Shown piece after piece: positions 1-6,660 of a stretch of 19,705 nucleotides of DNA. The notes beneath the pieces were generated by a model that had not been told where the DNA came from, did no database searches, and worked only from the letters and a program-made list of their open reading frames with translations. Both the position numbers and the translations under genes were made by a program. Source of the stretch: SPCO01 sp964427285 (GTDB taxonomy: Bacteria > Chloroflexota > Limnocylindria > Limnocylindrales > CSP1-4); the NCBI GenBank assembly GCA_964427285.1, contig CAYRTS010000055.1:1-19705 (forward strand), given 5' to 3'. Every line of letters starts with the position of its first letter. The first letter of the stretch is position 1.

Positions 1-343
1 CCGCCGCGACCCGGTCGTCGCGCGCGCGGCCGTACGGCGTGTAGTCGCGGCTGGCAACCACACGTCCCGCGCCGACCGATTCCGCGAATGCTGGCACGAG
101 CTCCGACGGATCGCCGCGCACGACGGACAGCGGTGCCCCGCGGACCTCGAGTGCGGTTGCCAGCGCGGCTACGCTGCCGTGCATGAACCACAGGCGATTG
201 GCCGAGCGGAAGCGTCCCGCCTGGAGACGGTCGTCGATCACGAACAGGGGGGCGATCCGGTCGCCGTCGGCCTGCGCAGCGGTCAGCGCGGGGTGGTCGT
301 GCAGACGCAGGTCTCGGCGGAACCAGACGACACTCGTCGTCAC
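1..343 (-). CDS. phr: DNA photolyase/cryptochrome, N-terminal part (cut by window edge)
   Basis: The reverse strand from a GTG at 343 translates to a protein beginning VTTSVVWFRRDLRLHDHPAL, the hallmark N-terminus of the DNA photolyase/cryptochrome antenna domain. It continues with the usual features: a DGDRIAPLFVID segment, a FMHGSVAAL helix and an ASRDYTPYGRARD stretch. About 114 residues are present and the rest, including the FAD-binding catalytic domain, lies beyond base 1. Members of this family use blue light and FADH- to split cyclobutane pyrimidine dimers, or (6-4) products in some clades. The start is 6 nt after the stop of the upstream glycosyltransferase, so it is very likely the third gene of the same operon. 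The subclass (CPD class I, FeS-BCP, cryptochrome) cannot be told from this part. Confidence 0.93.
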   Translation of the reverse strand, partial: MTTSVVWFRRDLRLHDHPALTAAQADGDRIAPLFVIDDRLQAGRFRSANRLWFMHGSVAALATALEVRGAPLSVVRGDPSELVPAFAESVGAGRVVASRDYTPYGRARDDRVAA

Positions 344-349
344 GGCCGT

Positions 350-1678
350 TCAGCCCTGCCCGCGCCGCACGTGGGGACCGAGCCATTCATCCACGGCTGC
401 CCGCGCGATGGCCGCACCGGGGCGTACGGCAAGCTCGACCGCCAGCCGATCCAACGCCGGGTGGGAAGTCCCGATCATGCATCGAACCGCCTCCGCCACC
501 TCGAGCGGGGTCACGCGATTCGGATCCGCCGCAAAGCCGAAGCCGGCCGCCTCGATCGCCGCGGCACCGTCGAATTGATCGGTCGAGAAGGGCAGCGTCA
601 GCATCGGAACGCCGTGGGCGAGGGCTTCGGTGACGCTGTTGTTGCCGGCGTGCGTCACCAGTACGCTGGCCCGCCGGAGGATGCTCACCTGGGGCAGGTA
701 CGAGCTGACGAGCCAGTCCGTCGGCAGCGGGCCGAGGCGGCTCGGGTCGGTGGAGCCGGTGGCTAGCGCCACGCGAACGTCGAGCTGTCGCAGGCCGTGG
801 GCGATGGCGGTGAGCACGTCATCGCGGGCCGAGAGGAACGTCCCAAGCGAGACGAGCACGAGCGGACGATCCGCATCGCGTTCGAGCCACGCATCGACCT
901 CTGCCGTCGGCTGCTCCCGGCGGGGCGTCGCTCCGAGGAATGCATGGGCGCGCGGGAGATCCGCCGTCCGTCGCGGGTCGTGGAGCGCCTGCGGGTAATT
1001 GAGCAGGACCAGCGATCCGTGCGCGGCGAACGCGTCCTCGACCCGTGGCGCGTCCGCGGAGACGGCTTGCAGGGCGTCGTTGTAGGCGCCGGTGAACCTG
1101 TCGGCGACGCGCCTCGCGATCGATCTCAGGTCCTTCAGCTCCTCCGCGTCCGGCGTGAGCGCGGACGGCCAGGCGCCAGGGACGCCGTAGGTCTCGCCTG
1201 CGAGGGGGAGCTGCCGCGGATGGCCCAGGATGACGTCAGCGTACGGAGCTCCGGCCGCACGAAGGCCGATGGTGGCCCCGAACGCGAGGTGGTCGACGAG
1301 GATCGCGTCCGGTCGAACCTGTCGGACGATCTCGATCGTTCGACGCGCGGTCTCGACGGGTTCCCAGAGCAAATCCTGGGCTCGCGCCTCTGCCTGGTAG
1401 CGAAGCGTCGGGACCATCCCCCGGCGAGTGGCCTCGAAGAACGCTCGCAGGTTGTCGTCCTCGCCGGCCGGTTGCTGTTCGGGACGGGCGACGCCGGGAT
1501 TGGACCCTCGGCCCAAGGCAAGTCGGGCGAACTGCATACCCGCTCGAGCCACCAGCGGCGCCACCGCAGGCCCGGTGGCGACGACGACCTGCTCGCCCGC
1601 GTCGTGCCAGGCCTCGGCGATGCTGATCAGCGGGACGGCATGCGATGCATAGTCCGGGCTGACGACCAGGAGGGTCAC
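350..1678 (-). CDS. GT1 family (MGT/UGT-like) glycosyltransferase
   Basis: This 442-residue protein has a GT-B fold of the GT1 type that moves a sugar from a nucleotide donor to a small or lipid acceptor. The N-terminal acceptor half begins MTLLVVSPDYASHAVPLISI. The C-terminal donor half contains RPLVLVSLGTF (about 271-281) and the donor-binding signature HAGNNSVTEALAHGVPMLTL at 343-362. That is followed by DQFDGA, whose Asp-Gln pair contacts the sugar in this family. No signal peptide or membrane segment is seen, so it is probably cytoplasmic or peripheral. The GTG start at 1678 overlaps the TGA of the upstream GT4 gene in a GTGA arrangement, implying translational coupling. Macrolide, flavonoid, sterol or glycolipid acceptors are all possible, and the acceptor cannot be predicted. 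Confidence 0.88.
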   Translation of the reverse strand: MTLLVVSPDYASHAVPLISIAEAWHDAGEQVVVATGPAVAPLVARAGMQFARLALGRGSNPGVARPEQQPAGEDDNLRAFFEATRRGMVPTLRYQAEARAQDLLWEPVETARRTIEIVRQVRPDAILVDHLAFGATIGLRAAGAPYADVILGHPRQLPLAGETYGVPGAWPSALTPDAEELKDLRSIARRVADRFTGAYNDALQAVSADAPRVEDAFAAHGSLVLLNYPQALHDPRRTADLPRAHAFLGATPRREQPTAEVDAWLERDADRPLVLVSLGTFLSARDDVLTAIAHGLRQLDVRVALATGSTDPSRLGPLPTDWLVSSYLPQVSILRRASVLVTHAGNNSVTEALAHGVPMLTLPFSTDQFDGAAAIEAAGFGFAADPNRVTPLEVAEAVRCMIGTSHPALDRLAVELAVRPGAAIARAAVDEWLGPHVRRGQG

Positions 1679-4002
1679 GACGCCATCGAGTTGCGCGAAC
1701 CGATCGCGACACGGCGGTAGACGGACGTCATGTCCCGCGCCATGCCGGAGATGTCGTATCTGGACGCGATCGTTTCGGCGGCATATTCGGCGCGACCGGG
1801 CCGGCCGGCGAGATCGAGAGCACCTGCCACACCGCGCGCCAGGGCCGCCGGATCGGACGTGTCGACGAGCCTCCCAGTCCGGCCTTCCTCGACATATGTC
1901 GCCGGCCCGCCTGCCAGTGGCGCCACGACCGGCAGTCCGGCGGCCAGCGCCTCCACGATCGCGAGGCCGAACTCCTCCTTGCGACTCGCGCAGGCATAGG
2001 CACCGCCCGGACCGATCAACCGACCGACGCCGTACCGGACTGCCGCGAGCAGCTGCGCGACCTCGCCGTTGGGCCGGTGGCCCACCAGGACGAGGGCTGT
2101 TGCCAGATCTGGTTGCGCTGCCTGTGCCGCCCGGATCCGGGCCAGCTCGTTCGCTTCCGTCGGGGTTGGATCGTCAAGATCGCCGCCAACGATGACCAGG
2201 GTCGCCCTGGCCCGCAACGCCGGATCCGCGGCGAACGCCTCGGCGAGCCGGGCCATCCCCTTCAGCTCGTTCAACCGACCGACAGACAGCACGATCGGCA
2301 GGCCGTGGCGGGTCGGCGGGAGCGCCGCGACCCGGTCGAGCAGGTACGCCAACGCGCCGGGCGGCGGCGCTCCTCCTGGTTCGCCTGCGCAGGCGTCCCC
2401 CGCAGGTGGGTCGGGTTCCTTGACCGCCGACAACCCCGCTATGGCGGCGGCTCCGCGTCTGATCAGGGCGACGTCGATCCCTTCCGGGACGACCGTGAAG
2501 CGCCCGGGGGTCGCCATGACGTCGATCCCGACGAGCTCGCGCAGCCGGTCGATCAGCCGCTCACGCGGAAAGAGCGCGACATGGTCGGCCTGCCGTGCAA
2601 GGCGCTCGACGAGGTGGACGCGGTACCACAGGTGGAGTGTCGCGTCATCCATGCCGAAGCGCCTTCGGTCGAGATCGCCTGACGCTTCACGGCTGGCGAT
2701 CAGTCCATGCGGGTCGGGCGCGAGGCTGAATACTGTGGGGATCCCCAACTTCGCGGCGATGTTGGCCGCGGCCAGGGTGCCGGCGTCGGCCATCCGCAGG
2801 TGGATGACGTCCGGCCGGCCGTGGACGCGGATGACGCGCCGTAGACCGCGCTCCGCCGAGATGCGGGCCGGCCAGGAGTCGGCGAATGCCGTACCGGCCT
2901 CGGGTTCGAGCGCCACAGGAGCGAATCGGGGGCCGCCGATGGGCTGCCGGGCAGCGTCCAGCACATCGCGCACGGTGCCGCGGCCGATCGTGACGACCTC
3001 CGCGATACCGGGAGTGAGGGAGAGCGCCACGCCGAGTCTGACCAGCAGTGTCGCGATGCCGCCTGTATCGCCCACGCCGGAGTGGAGGAGATCGGGATCG
3101 AGGACCGCGCCGAGGTGGACCTGTGCCACATACACACCGCGTCCGTCCGCAGCAGCATGTGATCCGATCCGTTGCGAAGGCCGACCACCCACGAAGTCGA
3201 GATGCCGCAAGGCGCGATCGGATTCGGCGAGGCGCACGGCGTCCGCGACCCGGTCATCACCGCCGGCGAGGGCCGAGATGGAGCGTGGCATCGGGGTACG
3301 GAGGCGATCCCCGAGTGCGGCGATCGCCGCCACCCGAACGACGTCCGTCTCGCTGCGGTCGGCGGCGACCGACGCGAGATCCGGCAGCACCCCATCATCG
3401 GGAACGAGTCCGAGTGTCTCGGTCACGTGACGTCGGCCGTCCCCGCCGTTCGTCCGGACGAGTCCCAGGCGCAGCGCCGCGGCGACCAGCCTTGGCTCGG
3501 TACGGGCCCACTGCGCCAGTGCTGTCTGGGCGTGCATGCCGCCCAGGCCGCCCGCGATCAGGACGTCGACCAGGGGATCGAACAGCTCGGCCGCCGGCGC
3601 TCGACCGGCGCTGGCCCAGGCCGCATGCGCGGGCAGCGGACCGGGACCCGATCGGAGCACATCTGCGAGCGCGCGGTCGGCCCGACTCCCCGGGATGGCA
3701 GCCAGGGCATGAACGGCCGCGATGCCGGTCACGGCGTCGGAATCGTCTCGGACGGCGGCCACCAGGTGACCGACGACGGATCGTGCCACGGTCGCGGAGT
3801 CGACGCTGGTCTCCATCTCGGCCACGGCGAGCGGAGTGACCCGGATCGCCTCGAGGATGGAGCCGGCAGCGGCAACCCGCTCGAGTCCGATCCGTAGGGG
3901 CAACGACGGGGCGATCGAAGTCAGGCGCGAGCGAGCTGGACGGGAGTCGGACGATGTGTACAAGGTTCGTACAGGGTAACGTAGTCGGGATCGAGGCGTC
4001 AA
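1675..4002 (-). CDS. HEAT-like repeat / GT4 glycosyltransferase fusion
   Basis: This protein of up to 775 residues has two clear parts. Residues about 40-260 are Ala/Leu/Val-rich paired helices typical of HEAT or PBS-lyase-type repeats (for example DAVTGIAAVHALAAIPGSRA and VVRVAAIAALGDRL). Residues about 288-765 are a GT-B glycosyltransferase of the GT4 family. Its N-terminal domain has HSGVGDTGGIATLL (307-320), resembling the sucrose-phosphate-synthase DTGG loop. The donor domain has VLSVGRLNELKGM (571-583) and the E-X7-E motif at Glu676 and Glu684 (EEFGLAIVEALAAGLPVVAP). GT4 enzymes are retaining nucleotide-sugar transferases. The TTG at 4002 is the longest start. It lacks a good ribosome binding site and an inverted repeat sits just inside it, so TTG 3903 or ATG 3816 are possible alternatives. 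It is the first gene of the operon with the GT1 enzyme and photolyase. Confidence 0.87.
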   Translation of the reverse strand: MTPRSRLRYPVRTLYTSSDSRPARSRLTSIAPSLPLRIGLERVAAAGSILEAIRVTPLAVAEMETSVDSATVARSVVGHLVAAVRDDSDAVTGIAAVHALAAIPGSRADRALADVLRSGPGPLPAHAAWASAGRAPAAELFDPLVDVLIAGGLGGMHAQTALAQWARTEPRLVAAALRLGLVRTNGGDGRRHVTETLGLVPDDGVLPDLASVAADRSETDVVRVAAIAALGDRLRTPMPRSISALAGGDDRVADAVRLAESDRALRHLDFVGGRPSQRIGSHAAADGRGVYVAQVHLGAVLDPDLLHSGVGDTGGIATLLVRLGVALSLTPGIAEVVTIGRGTVRDVLDAARQPIGGPRFAPVALEPEAGTAFADSWPARISAERGLRRVIRVHGRPDVIHLRMADAGTLAAANIAAKLGIPTVFSLAPDPHGLIASREASGDLDRRRFGMDDATLHLWYRVHLVERLARQADHVALFPRERLIDRLRELVGIDVMATPGRFTVVPEGIDVALIRRGAAAIAGLSAVKEPDPPAGDACAGEPGGAPPPGALAYLLDRVAALPPTRHGLPIVLSVGRLNELKGMARLAEAFAADPALRARATLVIVGGDLDDPTPTEANELARIRAAQAAQPDLATALVLVGHRPNGEVAQLLAAVRYGVGRLIGPGGAYACASRKEEFGLAIVEALAAGLPVVAPLAGGPATYVEEGRTGRLVDTSDPAALARGVAGALDLAGRPGRAEYAAETIASRYDISGMARDMTSVYRRVAIGSRNSMAS
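3957..3973. promoter_or_regulatory. TGTAC-N7-GTACA inverted repeat
   Basis: Perfect 5-bp arms TGTAC (3957-3961) and GTACA (3969-3973) flank a 7-nt spacer, in a locally less GC-rich stretch at the head of the HEAT-GT4 gene. If the true start of that gene lies downstream (3903 or 3816), this would be a plausible operator or promoter element. If translation starts at TTG 4002, it is inside the coding sequence. Short arms make chance occurrence possible. Confidence 0.3.
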
Positions 4003-4049
4003 GCCCGCAAAGATGACCGGCCATGACTGTACTAACCATGAACATCACT

Positions 4050-4250
4050 TCATCGTCCGGGTGGACGATCCGGGATGATGCCCTCGGCGTTGCGCTGTTC
4101 CGGCGGATAGACCTCGATCTCGCGCCATGCCACCCATGACGCGCTCGCGACCGTCTGGACCGTCAGGTCGGGCGGCGGGTCGAGCCGGGTAGACTCGGCT
4201 GGCGCGCCGGCTGGCAACCGGTCGACGCTTGCTGGATGCAGCAAGACACG
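4050..4250 (-). pseudogene. Possible remnant of a discoidin (F5/8 type C)-like C-terminus
   Basis: The minus-strand frame from 4250 (just after an in-frame TAG) to the TGA at 4050 encodes about 66 residues with only TTG codons near its head. The middle reads DLTVQTVASASWVAWREIEV, which closely resembles the end of bacterial F5/8 type C carbohydrate-binding domains, where a W-V-A-W-R-E-I-E-V-like strand is typical. There is no room for the rest of such a domain upstream, because the opposite strand carries the promoter and coding region of the winged-helix regulator. I therefore read it as a truncated leftover rather than a working gene. A short expressed peptide upstream of the glycosyltransferase operon cannot be excluded. 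The family assignment is from pattern memory only. Confidence 0.3.
4052..4069. repeat. 7-bp perfect hairpin with 4-nt loop
   Basis: ATCGTCC (4052-4058), loop GGGT, GGACGAT (4063-4069). It overlaps the end of the discoidin-like remnant reading on the minus strand and lies about 50 nt ahead of the HEAT-GT4 start. There is no T-run on either side, so an intrinsic terminator is unlikely. It could be a structured leader element or an operator. Confidence 0.35.
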
Positions 4251-4257
4251 CTATGGT
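4229..4257 (+). promoter_or_regulatory. Sigma70-type promoter for the winged-helix regulator
   Basis: TTGCTG (4229-4234), 17-nt spacer, TATGGT (4252-4257). The ATG at 4265 lies 7 nt beyond the -10 hexamer, which places the transcription start at or next to the start codon and predicts a leaderless mRNA. This decides the start of the following gene against the longer TTG 4229 reading. Confidence 0.6.
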
Positions 4258-4264
4258 CCGAAGC

Positions 4265-4606
4265 ATGGTTCATGAACATGACGCCATGAAGGTGCGGTCG
4301 GAGCGATGGACGTTCCTGACCAACCATGGCCACGCGCTCATCTGCATCGCTCGTGACCCGACGGTCCGGCTGCGCGATGTCGCCACCCAGCTCGGAGTTA
4401 CCGAGCGGACGGCCCAGGTGATCGTCAATGACCTCGCGGATGCCGGCTACATCCTGCGCAGTCGGGTCGGTAACCGCAGTCGGTACGTCGTTCGGCACTC
4501 CCTCCCGTTCCGCCATCCGGTCGAGCGCGACCATGCGGTCGGCGACCTGGTCGACTTCCTGGCGAGGGGACCCGCCGTGCTCCCGCTTGCGAAGTCTGCC
4601 GATTGA
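4265..4606 (+). CDS. Winged-helix transcriptional regulator (MarR-like)
   Basis: The protein has 113 residues if translation starts at ATG 4265 (an internal ATG at 4286 is also possible). The core is a winged helix: WTFLTNHGHALICIARDPTV, then a helix-turn-helix around RLRDVATQLGVTERTAQVIV, then the wing around YILRSRVGNRSRYVV. A short C-terminal helix (HAVGDLVDFLARG) probably dimerises. This compact form is common among high-GC bacteria and is usually annotated as a MarR-like or generic helix-turn-helix protein. No Shine-Dalgarno is present, consistent with the leaderless promoter at 4229-4257. It lies 115 nt ahead of sbtA on the same strand and no terminator is visible between them, so it may control or be co-transcribed with the transporter. 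The effector is unknown. Confidence 0.82.
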   Translation: MVHEHDAMKVRSERWTFLTNHGHALICIARDPTVRLRDVATQLGVTERTAQVIVNDLADAGYILRSRVGNRSRYVVRHSLPFRHPVERDHAVGDLVDFLARGPAVLPLAKSAD

Positions 4607-4706
4607 TGGGCCGGTGAACCGAACTCGACAACCTGCGTGGGCCCCGGCTCAATGAGGGCCGTTCCCGCCTGACCAAACACTCGACCCAGTCGACCCGACC
4701 ACCGCC

Positions 4707-4713
4707 TGAGGAG
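4707..4713 (+). promoter_or_regulatory. Ribosome binding site pointing to an ACG start for sbtA
   Basis: TGAGGAG is a near-ideal Shine-Dalgarno, followed by 8 nt and then ACG at 4722, which is in frame with the conserved SbtA N-terminus. The same TGA (4707-4709) is also an in-frame stop, so the gene cannot begin further upstream. Confidence 0.55.
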
Positions 4714-4721
4714 CCTGCGCC

Positions 4722-5696
4722 ACGAACCTTGACGTCCTCGCCGCGAATCTCGCCTCGCCGGTCATCCTGTTCTTCATCCTTGGCGTGACGGCGGCGTTCA
4801 TCCGATCCGATCTGTCGTTTCCCGAATCGTTCACCAAGGCCATCGGGGTCTACTTACTGGTGGCGATCGGGTTCAAGGGAGGCGCCCAGCTCGCGGCGAG
4901 CGGGCTCAGCCCGGCGATCCTCGCAGCGATCGCCGCTGGCGTGGTGCTGGGCATCGTCACACCGCTGATCGCGTTCGCGCTGCTGCGCAGGTTCAGCCCT
5001 CTCGACGGCCTCGATGCATCTACCGTGGCGGCACACTACGGGTCGGCCAGCCTGGTGACCTTTCTGGCCGCCTCGACCTTTCTGGCCGCCCGGGGGCCCG
5101 CCCCGGAGGCCCACCTCGTGACCCTGCTGGTGGTGATGGAGTCGCCGGCCATCGTCGTCGGCATGCTGCTGGCGCGGCGCAATGGGGCGCCTGCGCCCCG
5201 TGCAGGGCACGGGCTGCGTGAGGCGGTCACAAACGGCACCGTGGTACTGCTTTTGGGCGCGCTGGTCATCGGCTTCCTGACGGGGCCAGCCGGCATGGCC
5301 GAGTTCGAGGGGTCGCTGGTGGCGCCGTTCAGTGGCGTGCTGGCCCTGTTCCTGCTCGATATGGGCCTGCTCGCCGGACGCCGGCTCAAGAATGCCGCCC
5401 GCCTGCCTGCATCCCTTGTCACCTTCGCTGTCGTGATGCCACTTCTCGGGGCCACCCTTGGACTGGCTCTTGGCGTTCTCATGGGCCTGTCGGTCGCCGG
5501 CGTCACGCTGCTGGCCACCCTGGCGGGCAGCGCCTCCTACATCGTCGCCCCGGCAGCGTTCCGCCATGCCTATCCGGAGGCCGACACGCCCCTCGCCGTG
5601 ACCATGGCGCTTGGGCTCACCTTCCCGTTCAACCTGGTCTTCGGCATCCCGCTCTACTGGGCGGTCGCCAGGCTCGTCGTAGGGGAACTGCCATGA
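4722..5696 (+). CDS. sbtA: SbtA-type sodium-dependent bicarbonate transporter
   Basis: An integral membrane protein of the SbtA (DUF897) family, which imports bicarbonate with sodium and is best known from cyanobacterial carbon concentration. The conserved N-terminus NLDVLAANLASPVILFFILG and the following helix FTKAIGVYLLVAIGFKGGAQ match the family. Two inverted halves of about five helices each are visible, with GSASLVTFLAAS in the first half and AGSASYIVAPAAF in the second. Length is about 324 residues. The conserved start region lies before any ATG, GTG or TTG: the first in-frame GTG is at 4785, after the first transmembrane helix has begun. An in-frame TGA at 4707 blocks upstream starts, so I chose ACG 4722 behind a good ribosome binding site. 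A mutated ATG or a sequencing error is an alternative. The usual partner sbtB is not present downstream. Confidence 0.88.
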   Translation, partial: TNLDVLAANLASPVILFFILGVTAAFIRSDLSFPESFTKAIGVYLLVAIGFKGGAQLAASGLSPAILAAIAAGVVLGIVTPLIAFALLRRFSPLDGLDASTVAAHYGSASLVTFLAASTFLAARGPAPEAHLVTLLVVMESPAIVVGMLLARRNGAPAPRAGHGLREAVTNGTVVLLLGALVIGFLTGPAGMAEFEGSLVAPFSGVLALFLLDMGLLAGRRLKNAARLPASLVTFAVVMPLLGATLGLALGVLMGLSVAGVTLLATLAGSASYIVAPAAFRHAYPEADTPLAVTMALGLTFPFNLVFGIPLYWAVARLVVGELP

Positions 5697-5713
5697 CCGG
5701 CGGCAGGAGACCC

Positions 5714-5806
5714 ATGTCCGCGACGCAGCCACTCCAAGGCCCCCCAGCCCGGTACCCGACCCTCAGTCGGATCGATCGCTCTGCACCGGCCAATGACCCC
5801 CGGTAG
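5714..5806 (+). CDS. Mini-ORF after sbtA (doubtful)
   Basis: A 30-codon frame beginning MSATQPLQGPPARY has AGGAG 4 nt before its ATG. The same frame can also start at ATG 5693, overlapping the sbtA stop as ATGA. The product is Pro/Arg-rich and resembles neither SbtB nor any family I know. It may be a coincidental frame or the ruined start of a lost gene. Confidence 0.15.
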   Translation: MSATQPLQGPPARYPTLSRIDRSAPANDPR

Positions 5807-6067
5807 TGGCCGACAGGAGGCCATCGCCATACCTTGACCTGGCAGCCATGGGGCCGCCCTTCGCCCGGGGGACGTCGTTGCGGTGCGGTACTTCACCACC
5901 AGGTGCTCAGCGTGCCCGATCCGAACTCGCAGATGCGCCAGCGTCTTTACCCTCATGGCCCTCAGGAACGAGGGCTGAAGCTGCGGATCGTTCGTTCAGC
6001 CGATGATCGCGACCTGGACCGCCAGCCAGGTCCGGGGCCGCTCCCGCCCGGCGTCGTGTCGGCGACC
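5807..6067. other. Gap without an intact gene; possible decayed transposase fragment
   Basis: No convincing complete gene fills this stretch. In the frame from 5871 to the TGA at 5976-5978 the translation includes RYFTTRCSACPIRTRRCAS. After a frame change the next frame reads RQRLYPHGPQERGL. A CxxC-P-x-R-x-x-C segment followed by an R-x-L-x-x-H-P segment is reminiscent of the zinc-like region of IS1182-type transposases, so this could be a frameshifted relic. The match is short and from memory only. The last part (about 6000-6067) is GC-rich leader sequence in front of the nitroreductase promoter. Confidence 0.2.
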
Positions 6068-6073
6068 TACACT
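6068..6073 (+). promoter_or_regulatory. -10 element (TACACT) for the nitroreductase, leaderless
   Basis: TACACT ends 6 nt before the GTG at 6080, so transcription would begin at the start codon. No clear -35 is visible. This favours GTG 6080 over the longer ATG 5834 start, whose extra N-terminus is unlike any nitroreductase. Confidence 0.5.
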
Positions 6074-6079
6074 GCCGCG

Positions 6080-6625
6080 GTGAACGAACCGGATCGCGCA
6101 GCCCGCCCTGCCGCCGAATCCGTCCTCCGTGCGCTGCGTCGGACGCGTCAGGTTCGCAAGTTCACGGACCAGCCCGTGTCCGAAACCGATCTCACCGCCA
6201 TCCTCGAGGTGGCGCGCTGGACCGGGAGTTCGATGAACCTGCAGCCGTGGACCTTCATCGTCATTCGCGACCGAGCCGACCTCGAGCGGCTGGCTGAGCT
6301 TGCCCCGTACGCTCGGCACGTCGCCGGAGCCGCGGTCGCCATTGCCATCGCGATGAACGGCGACAACGTCGAGTGGGACACCTACGACGAGGGACGAGTG
6401 GCGGAACGGATCCTCATCGCTGCGGGCGCCCTCGGCCTGGGGGCCGGAATCGGCTGGGCCCTCGAGTCGGAGCAGCCGCATGTAGCTGCATTCCTCCGGC
6501 TGCGTGGCCCCCAGTTCGTTCGGACAATCGTGTCGCTGGGCCACCCCACCGAGCGGGCGCGCCAGCCCCACGCAGCGCCCGGAACCGCTCGCCGGCCGCT
6601 CGCGGAGCTCGTGCGAGAGCGCTGA
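6080..6625 (+). CDS. Nitroreductase-family FMN oxidoreductase
   Basis: The protein has 181 residues. The N-terminus has the family's FMN-binding signature (LRALRRTRQVRKFTDQPVSE, with the R-x-x-R-x-F/Y pattern), then LTAILEVARWTGSSMNLQPW, where the S-x-N-x-Q-P-W segment contacts FMN. The central region GRVAERILIAAGALGLGAGI is the helix that carries flavin and dimer contacts. Members are homodimers that use NAD(P)H to reduce nitroaromatics, quinones, flavins or enones, and the true substrate is rarely predictable. The length is typical of the short, minimal nitroreductases. It is followed after 35 nt by the cyclase gene, which has its own -10-like element, so the two may be independently transcribed. 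Confidence 0.88.
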   Translation: MNEPDRAARPAAESVLRALRRTRQVRKFTDQPVSETDLTAILEVARWTGSSMNLQPWTFIVIRDRADLERLAELAPYARHVAGAAVAIAIAMNGDNVEWDTYDEGRVAERILIAAGALGLGAGIGWALESEQPHVAAFLRLRGPQFVRTIVSLGHPTERARQPHAAPGTARRPLAELVRER

Positions 6626-6648
6626 GCCACCACCCCGGTCGGACGCGG

Positions 6649-6654
6649 TACCGT
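6649..6654 (+). promoter_or_regulatory. -10-like element (TACCGT) for the cyclase, leaderless
   Basis: TACCGT ends 6 nt before ATG 6661, the spacing expected for a leaderless transcript. No -35 is recognisable and there is no Shine-Dalgarno, which supports the leaderless reading of this start. Confidence 0.4.
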
Positions 6655-6660
6655 TCACCG

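Noticed and set aside
2069..3430. Long plus-strand open frame of 453 codons opposite the HEAT-GT4 gene
   Set aside because: Arg/Ser/Pro-rich translation with no domain; typical antisense shadow in GC-rich DNA.
4163..4534. Minus-strand 123-codon frame opposite the winged-helix regulator
   Set aside because: Antisense to a clear helix-turn-helix gene with a good promoter; no family resemblance.
6373..6660. Upstream extension of the cyclase gene
   Set aside because: It overlaps the nitroreductase in another frame and has low-complexity Arg/Pro translation. ATG 6661 begins the NrtS-like segment.
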